Assembly (NCBI GenBank): GCA_016795465.1
Contig: JAEUHK010000108.1
Coordinates: 1 to 64,000 of the forward strand
Source: Verrucomicrobiaceae bacterium
GTDB lineage: Bacteria > Verrucomicrobiota > Verrucomicrobiia > Verrucomicrobiales > Verrucomicrobiaceae
Reading direction: 5' to 3'
DNA length: 64,000 bases
This document shows, piece after piece, positions 26,475 to 35,938 of the stretch; within the stretch, counting starts at the first letter, position 1; each line of letters starts with the position of its first letter. The notes beneath the pieces are model-generated. The model ran no database searches. It was not told where the DNA came from and saw nothing but the letters and a program-made list of their open reading frames with translations. A program made the position numbers and the translations under genes.

Positions 26475-26631
26475 ATTTTGGTATTCTTAATTGATTGCTT
26501 GGAATCGGACTGATTTTTGAAACAATAGCCGCCCCATCTTCCCTCTTGTCCGCCAAATTTCATTAAGATTGCTTCACTGATTTTCCCCCGCTAGTTTAGC
26601 CTCTTCACCCGCCCTTTTCTGCGCCCGCCGC
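26475..26631. other. AT-richer divergent promoter region
   Basis: This 157-base gap separates the lipoprotein gene from the divergently transcribed giant FHA protein gene. It is visibly richer in A and T than its surroundings (for instance 26477-26530 and 26555-26585). Several TTGnnn and TAnnnT-like words are present but none form a clearly spaced -35/-10 pair, so no promoter is called. No Shine-Dalgarno sequence is obvious before the ATG at 26632. Confidence 0.35.
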
Positions 26632-29600
26632 ATGCCGTATCTGGCCTTCAACCTCAACGATGGAAATGAATTCGTCTTCGACGTCCTCGAAGACCGTCTC
26701 ACCATCGGGCGTGACGGCAAGAACGACATCGTCATCGACAACACCTTCATCTCCGGCTTCCACGCCGAGTTCCTGAAGCAGCCGGACGGCTCCTACGAGC
26801 TGATCGACCTCAAGTCCTCCAACGGCACCTTCGTCAACGGCAAGCGCATCGAGCGCTCCCGCGTGAAGGGCGGCGACCGCATCATGTTCGGGCAACTGGA
26901 GAGCCGCTTCCGCGAGCGGGCCCCGAAGGGCCTCGCCCCCGTCGGCAGCTCGAAAGCCGTCTCCGCCTCCAAAAACGAGCCCCAGCGCATCGACGGTCGC
27001 CGGGGCGACACCGAAGGCATCCCCGCCCGTGACAAGGAGGACACGCCGCCGCCTTCGCCAGACACCGGGAAGATCGAGCCGACCAAGCCGGTCGTGCACC
27101 GCATGGCCACCTCGACGGGTGATGCGCAAAAATCCCCGCCCACGCCGCCACCGGCCCTCATCCCGAAGCCCGATCCCGCCGCTGCGAAACAAGCCGCCGA
27201 CCTCCGCGAGGAGATCGACAAGCTCCGCCAGCAGCGCGACGCCCTCAAAATCGAGGCCGAGATCGAGCAACGCCGCCGCGACGAATTGCGCAGCCTCGAG
27301 GCCACCCTCGAAGTCCGCAAAAAAGAGCTCACCGAGACCCAGGCCAGCCTAAGCAGCATCAAAGCCGATGCCGAGAAGCTCCGCGCCGAGGCAGACGCGG
27401 CGAAATCGGAAGCCGCCAAATTTGACCAGAAGCGCCGCGACCTCGGCAACCTCGAAAGCAAGCTCGACTCCACCCGCACCCTCGTCACCAAAGCCGAGGC
27501 CGATCTCGCCACCGCCCAGAAAGCCCTCGAAAGCATCCACAGCGCCGCCGAGGCCAAGCGAGCCACCGACACCGCCAGTGCCGAGCAAAAGCTCGCCGTC
27601 CTTCAAAAAGACATCGCCGCCGCCGAGGCCCGCCTCGCCGAGCTGACAAAACTCAAAGGCGATGCCGAGAAGTCGGAGTCCGAGCTCAAATCCAAGCGCA
27701 GCAGCGAACTCCAGGCCCTCGAATCGAGCCTCACCTCGAAGCAGGCCGAACTCGCCACCCTTGTCGCTCTTTTCACCGCCCGGAGCGCGGACGCCTCGTC
27801 CGCCGAAGCGAAGCTCCAGCAGCTCACCGCGCAGTCCAAAGCTCTCGAAGCCAAGCTCCCTGAACTCACCGCCGCCGAGCAAAAGCTGACCACGCTTCAA
27901 AAAGACATCGCCAGCAGCGAGTCACGCCTCACCGAGCTGACGAAGCTCAAAACCGACGCCGAAAAATCCGAGGCCGAACTCAAATCCAAACGCAGCGGTG
28001 AGCTTCAAGCCCTCGAAAAAGACCTCGCCGCCAAGCAGGCCGACCTCGCCAAACTCACCGAGCAGCTTTCCCTTCGGAGCGCGGACGCCTCGTCCGCCAA
28101 CGCCAAAGCCGAACAGCTCACCGCACAGCTCAAAGCCCTCGAAAGCTCCCTCGCGACAAAAACCGCCGAAGCCTCGTCCGCCGAAACGAAGCTCTCCAAA
28201 CTCACCACCGACATCTCGATGGCCGAAAGCCGCATCACTGAGCTCACTGCTCGGAAGGCTGACGCCGAAAAATCCGAAGCGGAGCTTCAATCGAAGCGTG
28301 GAGCCGAGCTGAAGGCCCTCGAAGCCGCGCTCACCGAGAAGCAGGCCCTGTTTGACCAGCTTACCAGCGCCGCCGCCGCCGCAGAAAAGAAGCTCGCGCA
28401 GCTCACCGAGCAGTCGAAAGCCACCGAATCGACCCTCTCGTCGAACATGGCCGAGGCGGCCGCCGCGAGCCGCAACCTCTCCAAACTCGTCGCCGACATC
28501 GCCACGGGCGAAAAACGCGCCGCCGAGTTCAAGGGCCTCGAAACCTCCCTCACCGCCAAACAGGCCGAGTTTTCAAAACTCAGCGAAGACGCCACTGCTG
28601 CCGAGGCGAAGCTCAAACAGCTCACCGAGCAGACCAAGGCCCTCGAGGCGAAGCTCCCCGACCTCAGCGCTGCCAACGAAAAGCTCGCAAAGCTCACCGC
28701 CGAAATCAGCGTCGCCGAGGCACGCGTCAAAGAGCTGGCCCAGCGCCGCACCGAAGCCGAAAAATCCGAGACCGAGCAAAAAACCAAACGCAGCGCCGAT
28801 CTCCAGGCCCTCGACCAGCAGCTCGATGCGAAACAATCCGAGCTCGCGAAGCTCACCGAGCAGATCACCAGCCGGACGAAGGAGGCTTCCGCCGCGGAAA
28901 CAAAGGCCAAGCAACTCACCGAGCAGACGAAGAGCCTCGAAACCAAGCTCGCCGACCTCACTGCCGCAGAGCAAAAGCTCGCCACGCTGACCAAAGACAT
29001 CGCCGCGGGCGAACAACGAGTCGCCGAACTCGCCAAGCTCAAATCCGAGGCCGAGAAATCCGAAACGGAGCTGAAGGCAAAGGGCAGCGCCGAGCTTCAA
29101 AAGCTCGACAAAGACCTCGCGAAGCTCACCGACGACCTCGAGGCCAAAAACGCCGCGTTCCAAAAAGCGCAGGAGCAGCTTCTCGACACGCAGCAGCGCC
29201 TCGCCCAGACCAGCGGCGAGGAAACAGCGCTCAAAGCCCGCGTTGAGGCGCTTCGCGGCAATGAGGCGAAGCTCGTCGAGGTCACGAAGCAGCTCGGCCA
29301 GATGCAGGATCAGCGTGGTGTGCTCGAAACCGCCATCGCGGCGCTTCTCGCCACGCAAACGACGCATCAAAAGGAGGTCGGCACCTCCGAGCAGCGCCTC
29401 ACCACGCTCCGTGCGGAGATCGATGATTTCACCGCGAAGCAGCAGACCGCGAAGGCGGAGCACGATCGCATCTGCAAAGAACGTGATGCCGCGCAGGCGG
29501 ACTTTGACGCGAAGCAAAAAGCCGCCGAAGCCAAGCTGGCCGAGCTTCAAAAACAAACCGCCGAAGCCCAGGCCAAGGCCGCCGAGGAACAGAAGAAGGC

Positions 29601-32600
29601 CGCGAAGGAGCGCGACGAACTCGATTTGCAGATCGAACTGCGCACCACGCGTTCGAACGATCTCGCCGCCCAGGTCAAAGCCCTCGAAGACAAGGCCGCC
29701 GACCTCGAAAACAAGCTTTCCGATCTCGCGGATACCGATTCACGCCTCAAAGACAGCAACGAGGCGCTCAAAGCCGTCGAATCGCACAAGGCGGAGGTCG
29801 TGGCCGCCGTGGCCGCGCTGGTCAAAGACCGCGACGAACGCACCCGCGAGCTTCTCGCCGCCACCGAGCATGGCCGGGCGCAGCATTTGCTCATCCAGAC
29901 GCTCACCACGCGTCGCGAGGCCGTCGAAAAAGAAGTCCGCACCATCGAGGACCAGCAGACCACCGCGTCGCAGGACCTCGGCAAGCTGCGTGCCGACATC
30001 AAGCAGGCCGAGACCGATCTCAGCGAGCGCCAGGCCCAGATCGCCACCGCGGATCAGCACCTCAAAAACGTGCAGGAACTCACCGCCACGGCGGAGACGC
30101 AGTTCAAGACCACGCAGGCCGAGGACAAGAAGCTCGCCGCGCAGGTCGCCGCCGCCAAAGGCGACCTGGAGCAGCTCACCGCGTCCATTGCGGAGAAGTC
30201 GAAGGAGCTCGCCGCATCCGTTGCCTCGCTGGAAAAGAATTCGCAGACCCACCTCACGCTCGCGGAGAAGATCAGCGGACTGGAAGCGGTCATCGCCACG
30301 CTCACGAGCACTCACGCCACCGCGCAGCAGAGCGTCGCAGCGGCGCAGTCCGATTATCAAAACCTTCAGGACAACCTCGCCGCCAGGCAGAAGGAGATCG
30401 CCAACGCCGAGAAACGCGTGGCCGAGCTGACCAGCCAGACCGCCGGCCTCGAAGATCGCCTCAAAGAGCTCAACCAGGCCAACAAGCAGCACGCTGAGCT
30501 TTCCGCCGCCATCACCGCCGCCACGCAAAATCGCGACAAGCTCGCCTCCGAGGCTCAACGTCTCACCAAGGAGCGAACAGACCTCGAAGCCTTGCTGCCG
30601 GATCTTCGTGGCAAGGTCGAGCAAACGCGTGCGCAGGCCCAAAACCTCGCCGACGAGCTGGCGGCCTTGAACAAGGACAAAACGGCTGCGCTTGATGCGA
30701 TGCAGCAGGCCGCCAAACAACGTCAGGAAGCGGAAACAGCGACCGAAGCGCTTCGCATCGAGGCTGCGAACCTCGAGAAGCTCCTCGGCGAAAAGCGCTC
30801 CACCTTGGATGCGGAGGTCAAAACGAAGCTCGCCGAGGCCAACGCGGCCGAAACACGCCTCAAAGGCTTGCAGGAGCGTGTCGTCGCTGGCGAAAGCCGT
30901 TTGAAGGAACTCGAAGACGTGAACGAGCGCCTTGCCGCCGCCACGACGAATCTCAAAGACACCGAGAAGACCCGCATCGCGGAAGAAAAGAACGTCGCCG
31001 CGCTCGGCAAGCAGCAGGACAAGCTCCGCATCGACCTCGCCAACCTCGAAGGCGAAATCAAAGCCGAGTCCGCGAAGCTGGCCGATCTCACCAAGACCTT
31101 CAAAGCCACCGAGACGAAGGCTGCCGATGCTGAGACGCGTCTTCAGAAGGCTCTCGCCGCCCAGCAGGCCGCCGAAAAGAGCCGCAACGAAGCGGATGCC
31201 AGCCTCGAGCTTGCCCGCACGGAGGAGAAAGCCCTCCGCAAACAGATTCCCGCGCTCAACACCGAGCTGGCTGGCATCCAGGCCGCGCTTTCCACCTTCA
31301 CGAAGCAGCGTGACGAGGCCTCGCAGTTCGTCACACGGCTGAACGTCACCACCGAGAATCAGAACAAGAAACTCGCCGAGCTGCAGCAGCAGATCGAGCA
31401 GCTCGAAGAGGCGCAAAAAGTCCGCGAGCAGCGTGTGATGAAGGCGCAGGAGGATGTGGACAAGGAAGGCCTCAAGCTCAAAGCCGCCATCGAGCAGACC
31501 CGCGCCGCGGAGGCCGCCCTCGCCGATGCCGACAAGGAATTGAAGGACATGCGGGCGAAGGTTTCCGCCACGAAGAAGGAGGCTGCCACGCTCGAGGATG
31601 AGCTGCGCACCCGCCTTGACCGCGTGCAGAACCTCAAGGCTGATGAGGAGCGCCTCACGAAGATCGTGGACAATCAAAAGCTCGACCTGCAAGGCGCCGA
31701 CAGCATGCTGAAGGAGCTGCAAAGCAAGATCGACAGCCACCAGACCCGCCTGAGCGACTTCATCCACGTCGGTGGAAAGATGCTCGGCCTCGGCGAGGCC
31801 ATCGCGAACCTCGAATCACGCCAGAGCGAGATCACGAAGGCCATCCGCAAGGCCTCCGAAGAAGATCTGGCCATCCAGGTGAAGCTCAATGCTGCTCAAG
31901 AGGCGCTCAATCGCGAGCTCACCCGCGCCGAGCAGGCTCGCAAGGACCGCGAGGCGGCCGAGGCGGAGTTCAAGAAGTTCAGCAGCGACATCCAGAAGCA
32001 GGCCGCCACGCTGCAAAACTACGAACTGGAGCAGAAGAAGCGCATCGCCGAGCTGGAGAAGCGCATCAACGACCACGCCGCCGCCGAGGCCCGCATCGTC
32101 ACGCAGATCGAGCAGACGAAAGCCGAGCTCACCCGCCTCGACGAGCAGCGCAGCGAGATGGCACGCGCCGAGGCGCAGCTCAAGCACTGGCAGGAGATCG
32201 AAAAGCGCCTCCGCGGCCAGCTTGGCGAACTCGAGGAGAAGCACGAGATCCTCCGCCGTGGCCTCGGCGCCGAGGAATCGACCGTGATCATGTTCGCCAA
32301 CGATTTGATCAAGCGCATCGACCTGATCGACGCGCTCAAAGAACGTTACGCTGGCGTGAATGGCGGCGTGGACATCGTCGCCCAGCTCGTGACGTTGCGT
32401 CAAAGCTTCGAGGACATTCTCCTCCAGCATGGCGTGAGCGAGTTCGAGGTTGCCTCCGGCACGGAAGTCGATGTCGAGCTGCGCAAGCGCATCGCCGTCG
32501 TGGACAGCACCCCGGGCAAGAACAAGCCCCGCGTCATCGAAAGCTGCCGCACCGGATTTGTTTACTCGCGAAGCGAAGGACACGAGGTAATCCTGCGGAA

Positions 32601-32628
32601 GGTCGAGGTCAGGACTTCCAGTCAATGA
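26632..32628 (+). CDS. Giant FHA / coiled-coil / GrpE-like protein
   Basis: A 1998-residue protein. Residues 1-95 are an FHA phosphothreonine-binding domain with IGRDGKND (25-32), SGFHAEF (41-47) and NGTFVNGKRI (64-73). A Pro-rich linker follows. From about 185 to 1890 the protein is an almost unbroken Ala/Glu/Lys/Leu coiled coil with repeats of about 98 residues. The last ~110 residues are globular: DLIKRIDLIDALKERY, then LRQSFEDILLQHGVSEFEV, then CRTGFVYSRSEGHEVILRKVEV. This order (L-D pattern, GV after a long helix, a 'GY...LR.a.V.V' strand end) resembles the GrpE nucleotide-exchange domain. An Hsp70 gene follows 176 bases later. FHA and coiled coil are firm; GrpE-like is by eye. Confidence 0.85.
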   Translation: MPYLAFNLNDGNEFVFDVLEDRLTIGRDGKNDIVIDNTFISGFHAEFLKQPDGSYELIDLKSSNGTFVNGKRIERSRVKGGDRIMFGQLESRFRERAPKGLAPVGSSKAVSASKNEPQRIDGRRGDTEGIPARDKEDTPPPSPDTGKIEPTKPVVHRMATSTGDAQKSPPTPPPALIPKPDPAAAKQAADLREEIDKLRQQRDALKIEAEIEQRRRDELRSLEATLEVRKKELTETQASLSSIKADAEKLRAEADAAKSEAAKFDQKRRDLGNLESKLDSTRTLVTKAEADLATAQKALESIHSAAEAKRATDTASAEQKLAVLQKDIAAAEARLAELTKLKGDAEKSESELKSKRSSELQALESSLTSKQAELATLVALFTARSADASSAEAKLQQLTAQSKALEAKLPELTAAEQKLTTLQKDIASSESRLTELTKLKTDAEKSEAELKSKRSGELQALEKDLAAKQADLAKLTEQLSLRSADASSANAKAEQLTAQLKALESSLATKTAEASSAETKLSKLTTDISMAESRITELTARKADAEKSEAELQSKRGAELKALEAALTEKQALFDQLTSAAAAAEKKLAQLTEQSKATESTLSSNMAEAAAASRNLSKLVADIATGEKRAAEFKGLETSLTAKQAEFSKLSEDATAAEAKLKQLTEQTKALEAKLPDLSAANEKLAKLTAEISVAEARVKELAQRRTEAEKSETEQKTKRSADLQALDQQLDAKQSELAKLTEQITSRTKEASAAETKAKQLTEQTKSLETKLADLTAAEQKLATLTKDIAAGEQRVAELAKLKSEAEKSETELKAKGSAELQKLDKDLAKLTDDLEAKNAAFQKAQEQLLDTQQRLAQTSGEETALKARVEALRGNEAKLVEVTKQLGQMQDQRGVLETAIAALLATQTTHQKEVGTSEQRLTTLRAEIDDFTAKQQTAKAEHDRICKERDAAQADFDAKQKAAEAKLAELQKQTAEAQAKAAEEQKKAAKERDELDLQIELRTTRSNDLAAQVKALEDKAADLENKLSDLADTDSRLKDSNEALKAVESHKAEVVAAVAALVKDRDERTRELLAATEHGRAQHLLIQTLTTRREAVEKEVRTIEDQQTTASQDLGKLRADIKQAETDLSERQAQIATADQHLKNVQELTATAETQFKTTQAEDKKLAAQVAAAKGDLEQLTASIAEKSKELAASVASLEKNSQTHLTLAEKISGLEAVIATLTSTHATAQQSVAAAQSDYQNLQDNLAARQKEIANAEKRVAELTSQTAGLEDRLKELNQANKQHAELSAAITAATQNRDKLASEAQRLTKERTDLEALLPDLRGKVEQTRAQAQNLADELAALNKDKTAALDAMQQAAKQRQEAETATEALRIEAANLEKLLGEKRSTLDAEVKTKLAEANAAETRLKGLQERVVAGESRLKELEDVNERLAAATTNLKDTEKTRIAEEKNVAALGKQQDKLRIDLANLEGEIKAESAKLADLTKTFKATETKAADAETRLQKALAAQQAAEKSRNEADASLELARTEEKALRKQIPALNTELAGIQAALSTFTKQRDEASQFVTRLNVTTENQNKKLAELQQQIEQLEEAQKVREQRVMKAQEDVDKEGLKLKAAIEQTRAAEAALADADKELKDMRAKVSATKKEAATLEDELRTRLDRVQNLKADEERLTKIVDNQKLDLQGADSMLKELQSKIDSHQTRLSDFIHVGGKMLGLGEAIANLESRQSEITKAIRKASEEDLAIQVKLNAAQEALNRELTRAEQARKDREAAEAEFKKFSSDIQKQAATLQNYELEQKKRIAELEKRINDHAAAEARIVTQIEQTKAELTRLDEQRSEMARAEAQLKHWQEIEKRLRGQLGELEEKHEILRRGLGAEESTVIMFANDLIKRIDLIDALKERYAGVNGGVDIVAQLVTLRQSFEDILLQHGVSEFEVASGTEVDVELRKRIAVVDSTPGKNKPRVIESCRTGFVYSRSEGHEVILRKVEVRTSSQ
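27706..29100 (+). repeat. In-frame ~294-base repeats in the coiled-coil coding region
   Basis: The words ELQALESSLTSKQAEL (27706), ELQALEKDLAAKQADL (28000) and ELKALEAALTEKQALF (28306) recur at spacings of 294 and 306 bases. A second set, KALEAKLPEL (27835), KALEAKLPDL (28633) and KSLETKLADL (28927), includes one 294-base step. The repeat unit is therefore about 98 residues and degenerate. It suggests growth of the coiled coil by internal duplication and could cause length variation between strains. Confidence 0.7.
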
Positions 32629-32764
32629 CGAAACCAGAATGACGAATGACGAATTAAACCCGAAATCCGAAGCCTGAATGCCATGAAAACACGCTCCAAT
32701 ACCTCCCGCCGCCCTTCCGGCTTCGTCATTCCTTCGTCATTCTGAATTCGTCCTTCGTCATTCC
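32624..32764. repeat. TGACGAA-type inverted repeat element
   Basis: The left part (32624-32655) has three copies of AATGACGAA-like words; the right part (32721-32764) has three copies of the reverse complement TTCGTCATT. About 65 bases lie between them. The left arm begins inside the stop codon region of the giant gene, whose TGA is part of the first AATGACG word. A fragment with similar words is present at 38278-38312. It fills most of the 176-base gap before the Hsp70 gene and could form a large hairpin in the transcript. Confidence 0.6.
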
Positions 32765-32804
32765 CCGCTCCGCCACCTTCCCGACTCTTAACCCACTCTC
32801 TCTT

Positions 32805-34295
32805 ATGGCTGAATACGTTGGCATCGATCTCGGCACGACCCTTTCGGGTCTCGCCTACCTTAAACCGGACGGCAATCCGGAAATCGTCCCCAATGCCGAT
32901 GGCGAGCGTCTCACGCCCTCCGTCGTCTTTTTCGACGCCCACGAGGATGTGAAGCTCGTCGGCTCCGCCGCACGCGATGGCGGGGAGCCGGACCGCACCA
33001 TCTTCCAGATCAAGCGCCACATGGACGACCCCGAGCATCTCGTGGAGATCGACGGCAAGAAGTGGACGCCTGCCGAGATTTCCGCGCTCATCCTTTCCAA
33101 GCTGAAGCGTGATTGCTCCAAAATCTGCGGGGACATCAACGAGGTGGTCATCACCGTGCCGGCGAACTTCAACGAACTCGCCCGCAAGAGCACCATCGCC
33201 GCCGCTGAAATGGCCGGCATGAAGGTGAAGCGCCTCGTGAACGAGCCCACCGCCGCCGCCGTGTATTACGCCCACTCGCAGGGCGTGAAGGGCCGCATCC
33301 TCGTCTATGACCTGGGCGGTGGCACGCTCGACACCACGATCCTCGAAGTCGAGGGCGATAACATCAAGATCCTAACCTCCGAGGGCGCCCGCCACCTCGG
33401 CGGCAGCAACTTTGACGACATCCTCCTCGAAGCCTATGCCGAGCAATACAAAAAGCAGACCGGCGCGGACCTGTATGCTGACGAACGCCATCGCCGCCGC
33501 ATCCTCCAGGCCACGGAAGATGCCAAAAAGATGCTCTCGAAACTTCAGCGGGTGAATGACACCGTCGCCAACGATCAAAACTCAGGCATCGCCCGCATCG
33601 ACCTCTCCCGCGATCACTTTGAGAAGATGATCCGGAACATGCTCACCCGCACCGTGCTGCTCGTCGAGCAGGCGCTGGACTCCGCTAAGCTCAAGGCGAG
33701 CGACATCGACCACGTCGTGCTCGTCGGCGGCTCTACCCGCATTCCGAAGGTGAAGACGATCCTCGAGAAAATGTTCGGCAAGACGCCGAAGAGCTGCGGC
33801 AACGTCGATGAATGCGTCGCCCTCGGCGCGGCGCTCTTTGCGAAGAAGTCCGCCAAGATCCAGGAAGTCTGCAACGCCAGCTACGGCACTCTCGCGATGG
33901 TTTACAACGCCAAGACGAAGGAGGAGAAGCTCATGAACTCCATCGTCATCCCGAAAAACTCTCCCATCCCCTGCTCCCGCACCCAGGTGTATCAGACCAG
34001 CGAGGACAACGAGCGCATCATCGAGGTCGATATCACCCAGGGCGAGGACGAGGACGCGAAATACGTCGATGTCATCGGCCGCATCACCCTCGACGTTCCC
34101 GCCGGGCGTGCGAAGGGCTGCGAGATCGCTGTGACCTTCAGCTACGATGAAAACCAGCGCGTCCGCGCGCTCATCGTCGATAAACAATCCGGCCGCAGCA
34201 AGGAGGTCGCCGTCTCTTACAAGGGAGCCGGCGTCCTCAGCGAGGAGGAGCTCAAACGCCGCAGCGCCCACCTGCGCACGATGCGCATCGAGTAA
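32805..34295 (+). CDS. Hsp70 (DnaK-like) chaperone with shortened C-terminus
   Basis: A 496-residue Hsp70. The ATPase domain is complete, with GIDLGTT (6-12), NEPTAAAVYYA, DLGGGTLDTTI and VGGSTRIPKV. The substrate-binding part is represented by the beta sandwich only (NSIVIPKNSPIPC... to the end), and the helical lid present in the ~640-residue DnaK is missing. It ends in RRSAHLRTMRIE. It follows the giant FHA/GrpE-like gene and precedes a small J-like gene, so it probably works with those two rather than as the main housekeeping DnaK. The family call is firm; the partnership is inferred. Confidence 0.92.
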   Translation: MAEYVGIDLGTTLSGLAYLKPDGNPEIVPNADGERLTPSVVFFDAHEDVKLVGSAARDGGEPDRTIFQIKRHMDDPEHLVEIDGKKWTPAEISALILSKLKRDCSKICGDINEVVITVPANFNELARKSTIAAAEMAGMKVKRLVNEPTAAAVYYAHSQGVKGRILVYDLGGGTLDTTILEVEGDNIKILTSEGARHLGGSNFDDILLEAYAEQYKKQTGADLYADERHRRRILQATEDAKKMLSKLQRVNDTVANDQNSGIARIDLSRDHFEKMIRNMLTRTVLLVEQALDSAKLKASDIDHVVLVGGSTRIPKVKTILEKMFGKTPKSCGNVDECVALGAALFAKKSAKIQEVCNASYGTLAMVYNAKTKEEKLMNSIVIPKNSPIPCSRTQVYQTSEDNERIIEVDITQGEDEDAKYVDVIGRITLDVPAGRAKGCEIAVTFSYDENQRVRALIVDKQSGRSKEVAVSYKGAGVLSEEELKRRSAHLRTMRIE

Positions 34296-34328
34296 CCCAG
34301 GACTCACGAACCCCGAAACCACGCTTTT

Positions 34329-34667
34329 ATGTTCAAGATCCTCAAATCCCTCTCGAAGTCCCTTAGCGGCAACAAACCTGCCGCCGAGGTCAAAAAGCCC
34401 GTCGAAGCCGCTCCCAAGGGCGGCGTGCTCGAACAGGTCGCCAAAGGCAAAACGCCCGCAGCGGCCCCGGCGAAGCCCAAAACCGCCGAGGAGCTCTGCG
34501 AAATCACCCCCAAGATGAGCAAGGACGAGATCAAAGCCCGCCTGAAGCTCCTCTTCCGCCGTTTCAACCGCGGCGCAAGTTCCCTCGACGCCAAGGTGCG
34601 CGAAGAAGCCGAGGTCATGCTTAACGCCGTTGTCGAAGTCCGCGAAAAGCACTTCGGCGAGCTGTGA
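34329..34667 (+). CDS. Small helical protein, possible J-like domain without HPD
   Basis: A 112-residue protein 33 bases after the Hsp70 gene. The first 50 residues are Lys/Pro/Ala-rich and look flexible. Residues about 54-112 (EELCEITPKMSKDEIKARLK, then LLFRRFNRG, then REEAEVMLNAVVEVREKHF) follow the helix order of a J domain: a short first helix, the 'S.DEIK..' start of helix II, and a helix III of the 'A...lN.a.ev' kind. The HPD tripeptide, needed to stimulate Hsp70, is not there (NRG at that place). It might be a non-catalytic J-like adaptor. I do not recognise a named family. Confidence 0.55.
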   Translation: MFKILKSLSKSLSGNKPAAEVKKPVEAAPKGGVLEQVAKGKTPAAAPAKPKTAEELCEITPKMSKDEIKARLKLLFRRFNRGASSLDAKVREEAEVMLNAVVEVREKHFGEL

Positions 34668-34714
34668 GCATCCGCGCTTGAGCGCCTTTCCGTCCTGCGC
34701 TCCAGTGGCAGCCT

Positions 34715-35938
34715 GTGAAGGAAGCCTTGGAAGATCTCGAAAACTTCGTGACGGAAGTGGTGGTGCATAACCGCCGCGGCATTCGTGCTTCCTTGCTGCG
34801 AGTAGCCTTCCGCGGACTCGCGGTTGTTTATTCAAGCGTCGTTTCCTTCCGTCTCATGCTCTACCGCGAGCGTTTCATCCACGACCACCACCTCGGCGTG
34901 CCGGTGGTGAGCGTGGGAAACCTCACCGTCGGCGGCACCGGCAAGACACCGGTCGTCGAGCTGCTCGCCAAATCGCTGCGCGACAAAGGCCGCCGCGTTT
35001 GCATCCTCAGCCGCGGCTACAAGAGCAAGCGCCAGAAGAAGGCCCCTTTCCTCAAACGCATCGGCGCGAAGCTCGGTCTTGTCGAAAAACCTGCCTCACC
35101 GCCTCCGCGTGTCGTCAGCGATGGTGAAAAGGTGCTGCTCGACTCCCATGTGGCGGGCGATGAACCCTTCATGCTCGCCCGGAACTGCCCCGGCGTGCCC
35201 GTCGTGGTGGACAAGAACCGCGTGAAGGCCGGTGCGCATGCCATCAAGCATCTCGGTGCCGACGTCCTCGTGCTCGATGACGGCCTGCAGTATCTCAAAT
35301 TGAAGCACCGGCACGACATCGTGCTCATCGACAAGACCGCGCCCTTCGGCAGCAACGGCCACATGCTCCCCCGCGGCACCCTGCGCGAGCCGCCACGCAG
35401 CCTGCGCCGCGCCAGCTACATCTTCATCACCAAGAGCGATGGCGAGAGCGACGACCTCGTGAAGCAGATCCGCCGCTACAACAAGGCTGCCGAAATCATC
35501 GAGTGCCGCCACCGCCCGATGCACTTCGAGGAGATCCAGACTGGCGAAAAAATGTCGCTCGAGGAGATGCGCGGAAAATTTGTCGGCGCCCTCAGCGGTA
35601 TCGCCGTGCCGGAGAGCTTTGAGAATGGCCTGCGTCGCCTCGGTGCCCGCGTGGAGGTCACCGCGCGGTTTCCTGATCACCATCGCTTTCACGGGCCGGA
35701 GATCACCCAGTTCATCGAGCGCTGCACGCGGCGTGATGTGCACTGCATGGTGACCACGGAGAAAGACTTCGTTCGCTTCCCGAAGCTGCCGAAGCTCGAC
35801 ATCCCGTTCTATTTCATGCGGGTGGAGATCGAGATCGTGAAAGGTCGCGAGGTCTTCGACAAGCTCGTGCGCCTCATCGCCGAGCCGCGTCATGTGCCTG
35901 CCGGCATCCTGCCCGCTGATTTCATGGAGGCGACCTGA
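34715..35938 (+). CDS. lpxK: Tetraacyldisaccharide 4'-kinase LpxK
   Basis: A 407-residue LpxK that phosphorylates the lipid A disaccharide precursor at the inner membrane. The P-loop [17 protein letters not shown] is visible with K77 as the nucleotide-binding Lys, followed by SRGYKSK and by the LDDGLQ segment. A hydrophobic N-terminal helix precedes the P-loop. The start is GTG at 34715; the region before it has no good ribosome-binding site, so the exact start is less sure. It shows that the organism makes lipid A. The stop overlaps the fdhD start (TGATG). Confidence 0.92.
   Translation: MKEALEDLENFVTEVVVHNRRGIRASLLRVAFRGLAVVYSSVVSFRLMLYRERFIHDHHLGVPVVSVGNLTVGGTGKTPVVELLAKSLRDKGRRVCILSRGYKSKRQKKAPFLKRIGAKLGLVEKPASPPPRVVSDGEKVLLDSHVAGDEPFMLARNCPGVPVVVDKNRVKAGAHAIKHLGADVLVLDDGLQYLKLKHRHDIVLIDKTAPFGSNGHMLPRGTLREPPRSLRRASYIFITKSDGESDDLVKQIRRYNKAAEIIECRHRPMHFEEIQTGEKMSLEEMRGKFVGALSGIAVPESFENGLRRLGARVEVTARFPDHHRFHGPEITQFIERCTRRDVHCMVTTEKDFVRFPKLPKLDIPFYFMRVEIEIVKGREVFDKLVRLIAEPRHVPAGILPADFMEAT

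Noticed and set aside
29740-31767. 675-residue minus-strand open frame antisense to the giant coiled-coil gene
   Set aside because: Its composition is the mirror of GAG/CTC-rich coiled-coil codons. It has no domain, and the plus-strand protein is a clear FHA protein.
32805-34295. Main housekeeping dnaK
   Set aside because: The protein has no helical lid, and no grpE or dnaJ of normal kind follows. The neighbours suggest a specialised Hsp70.
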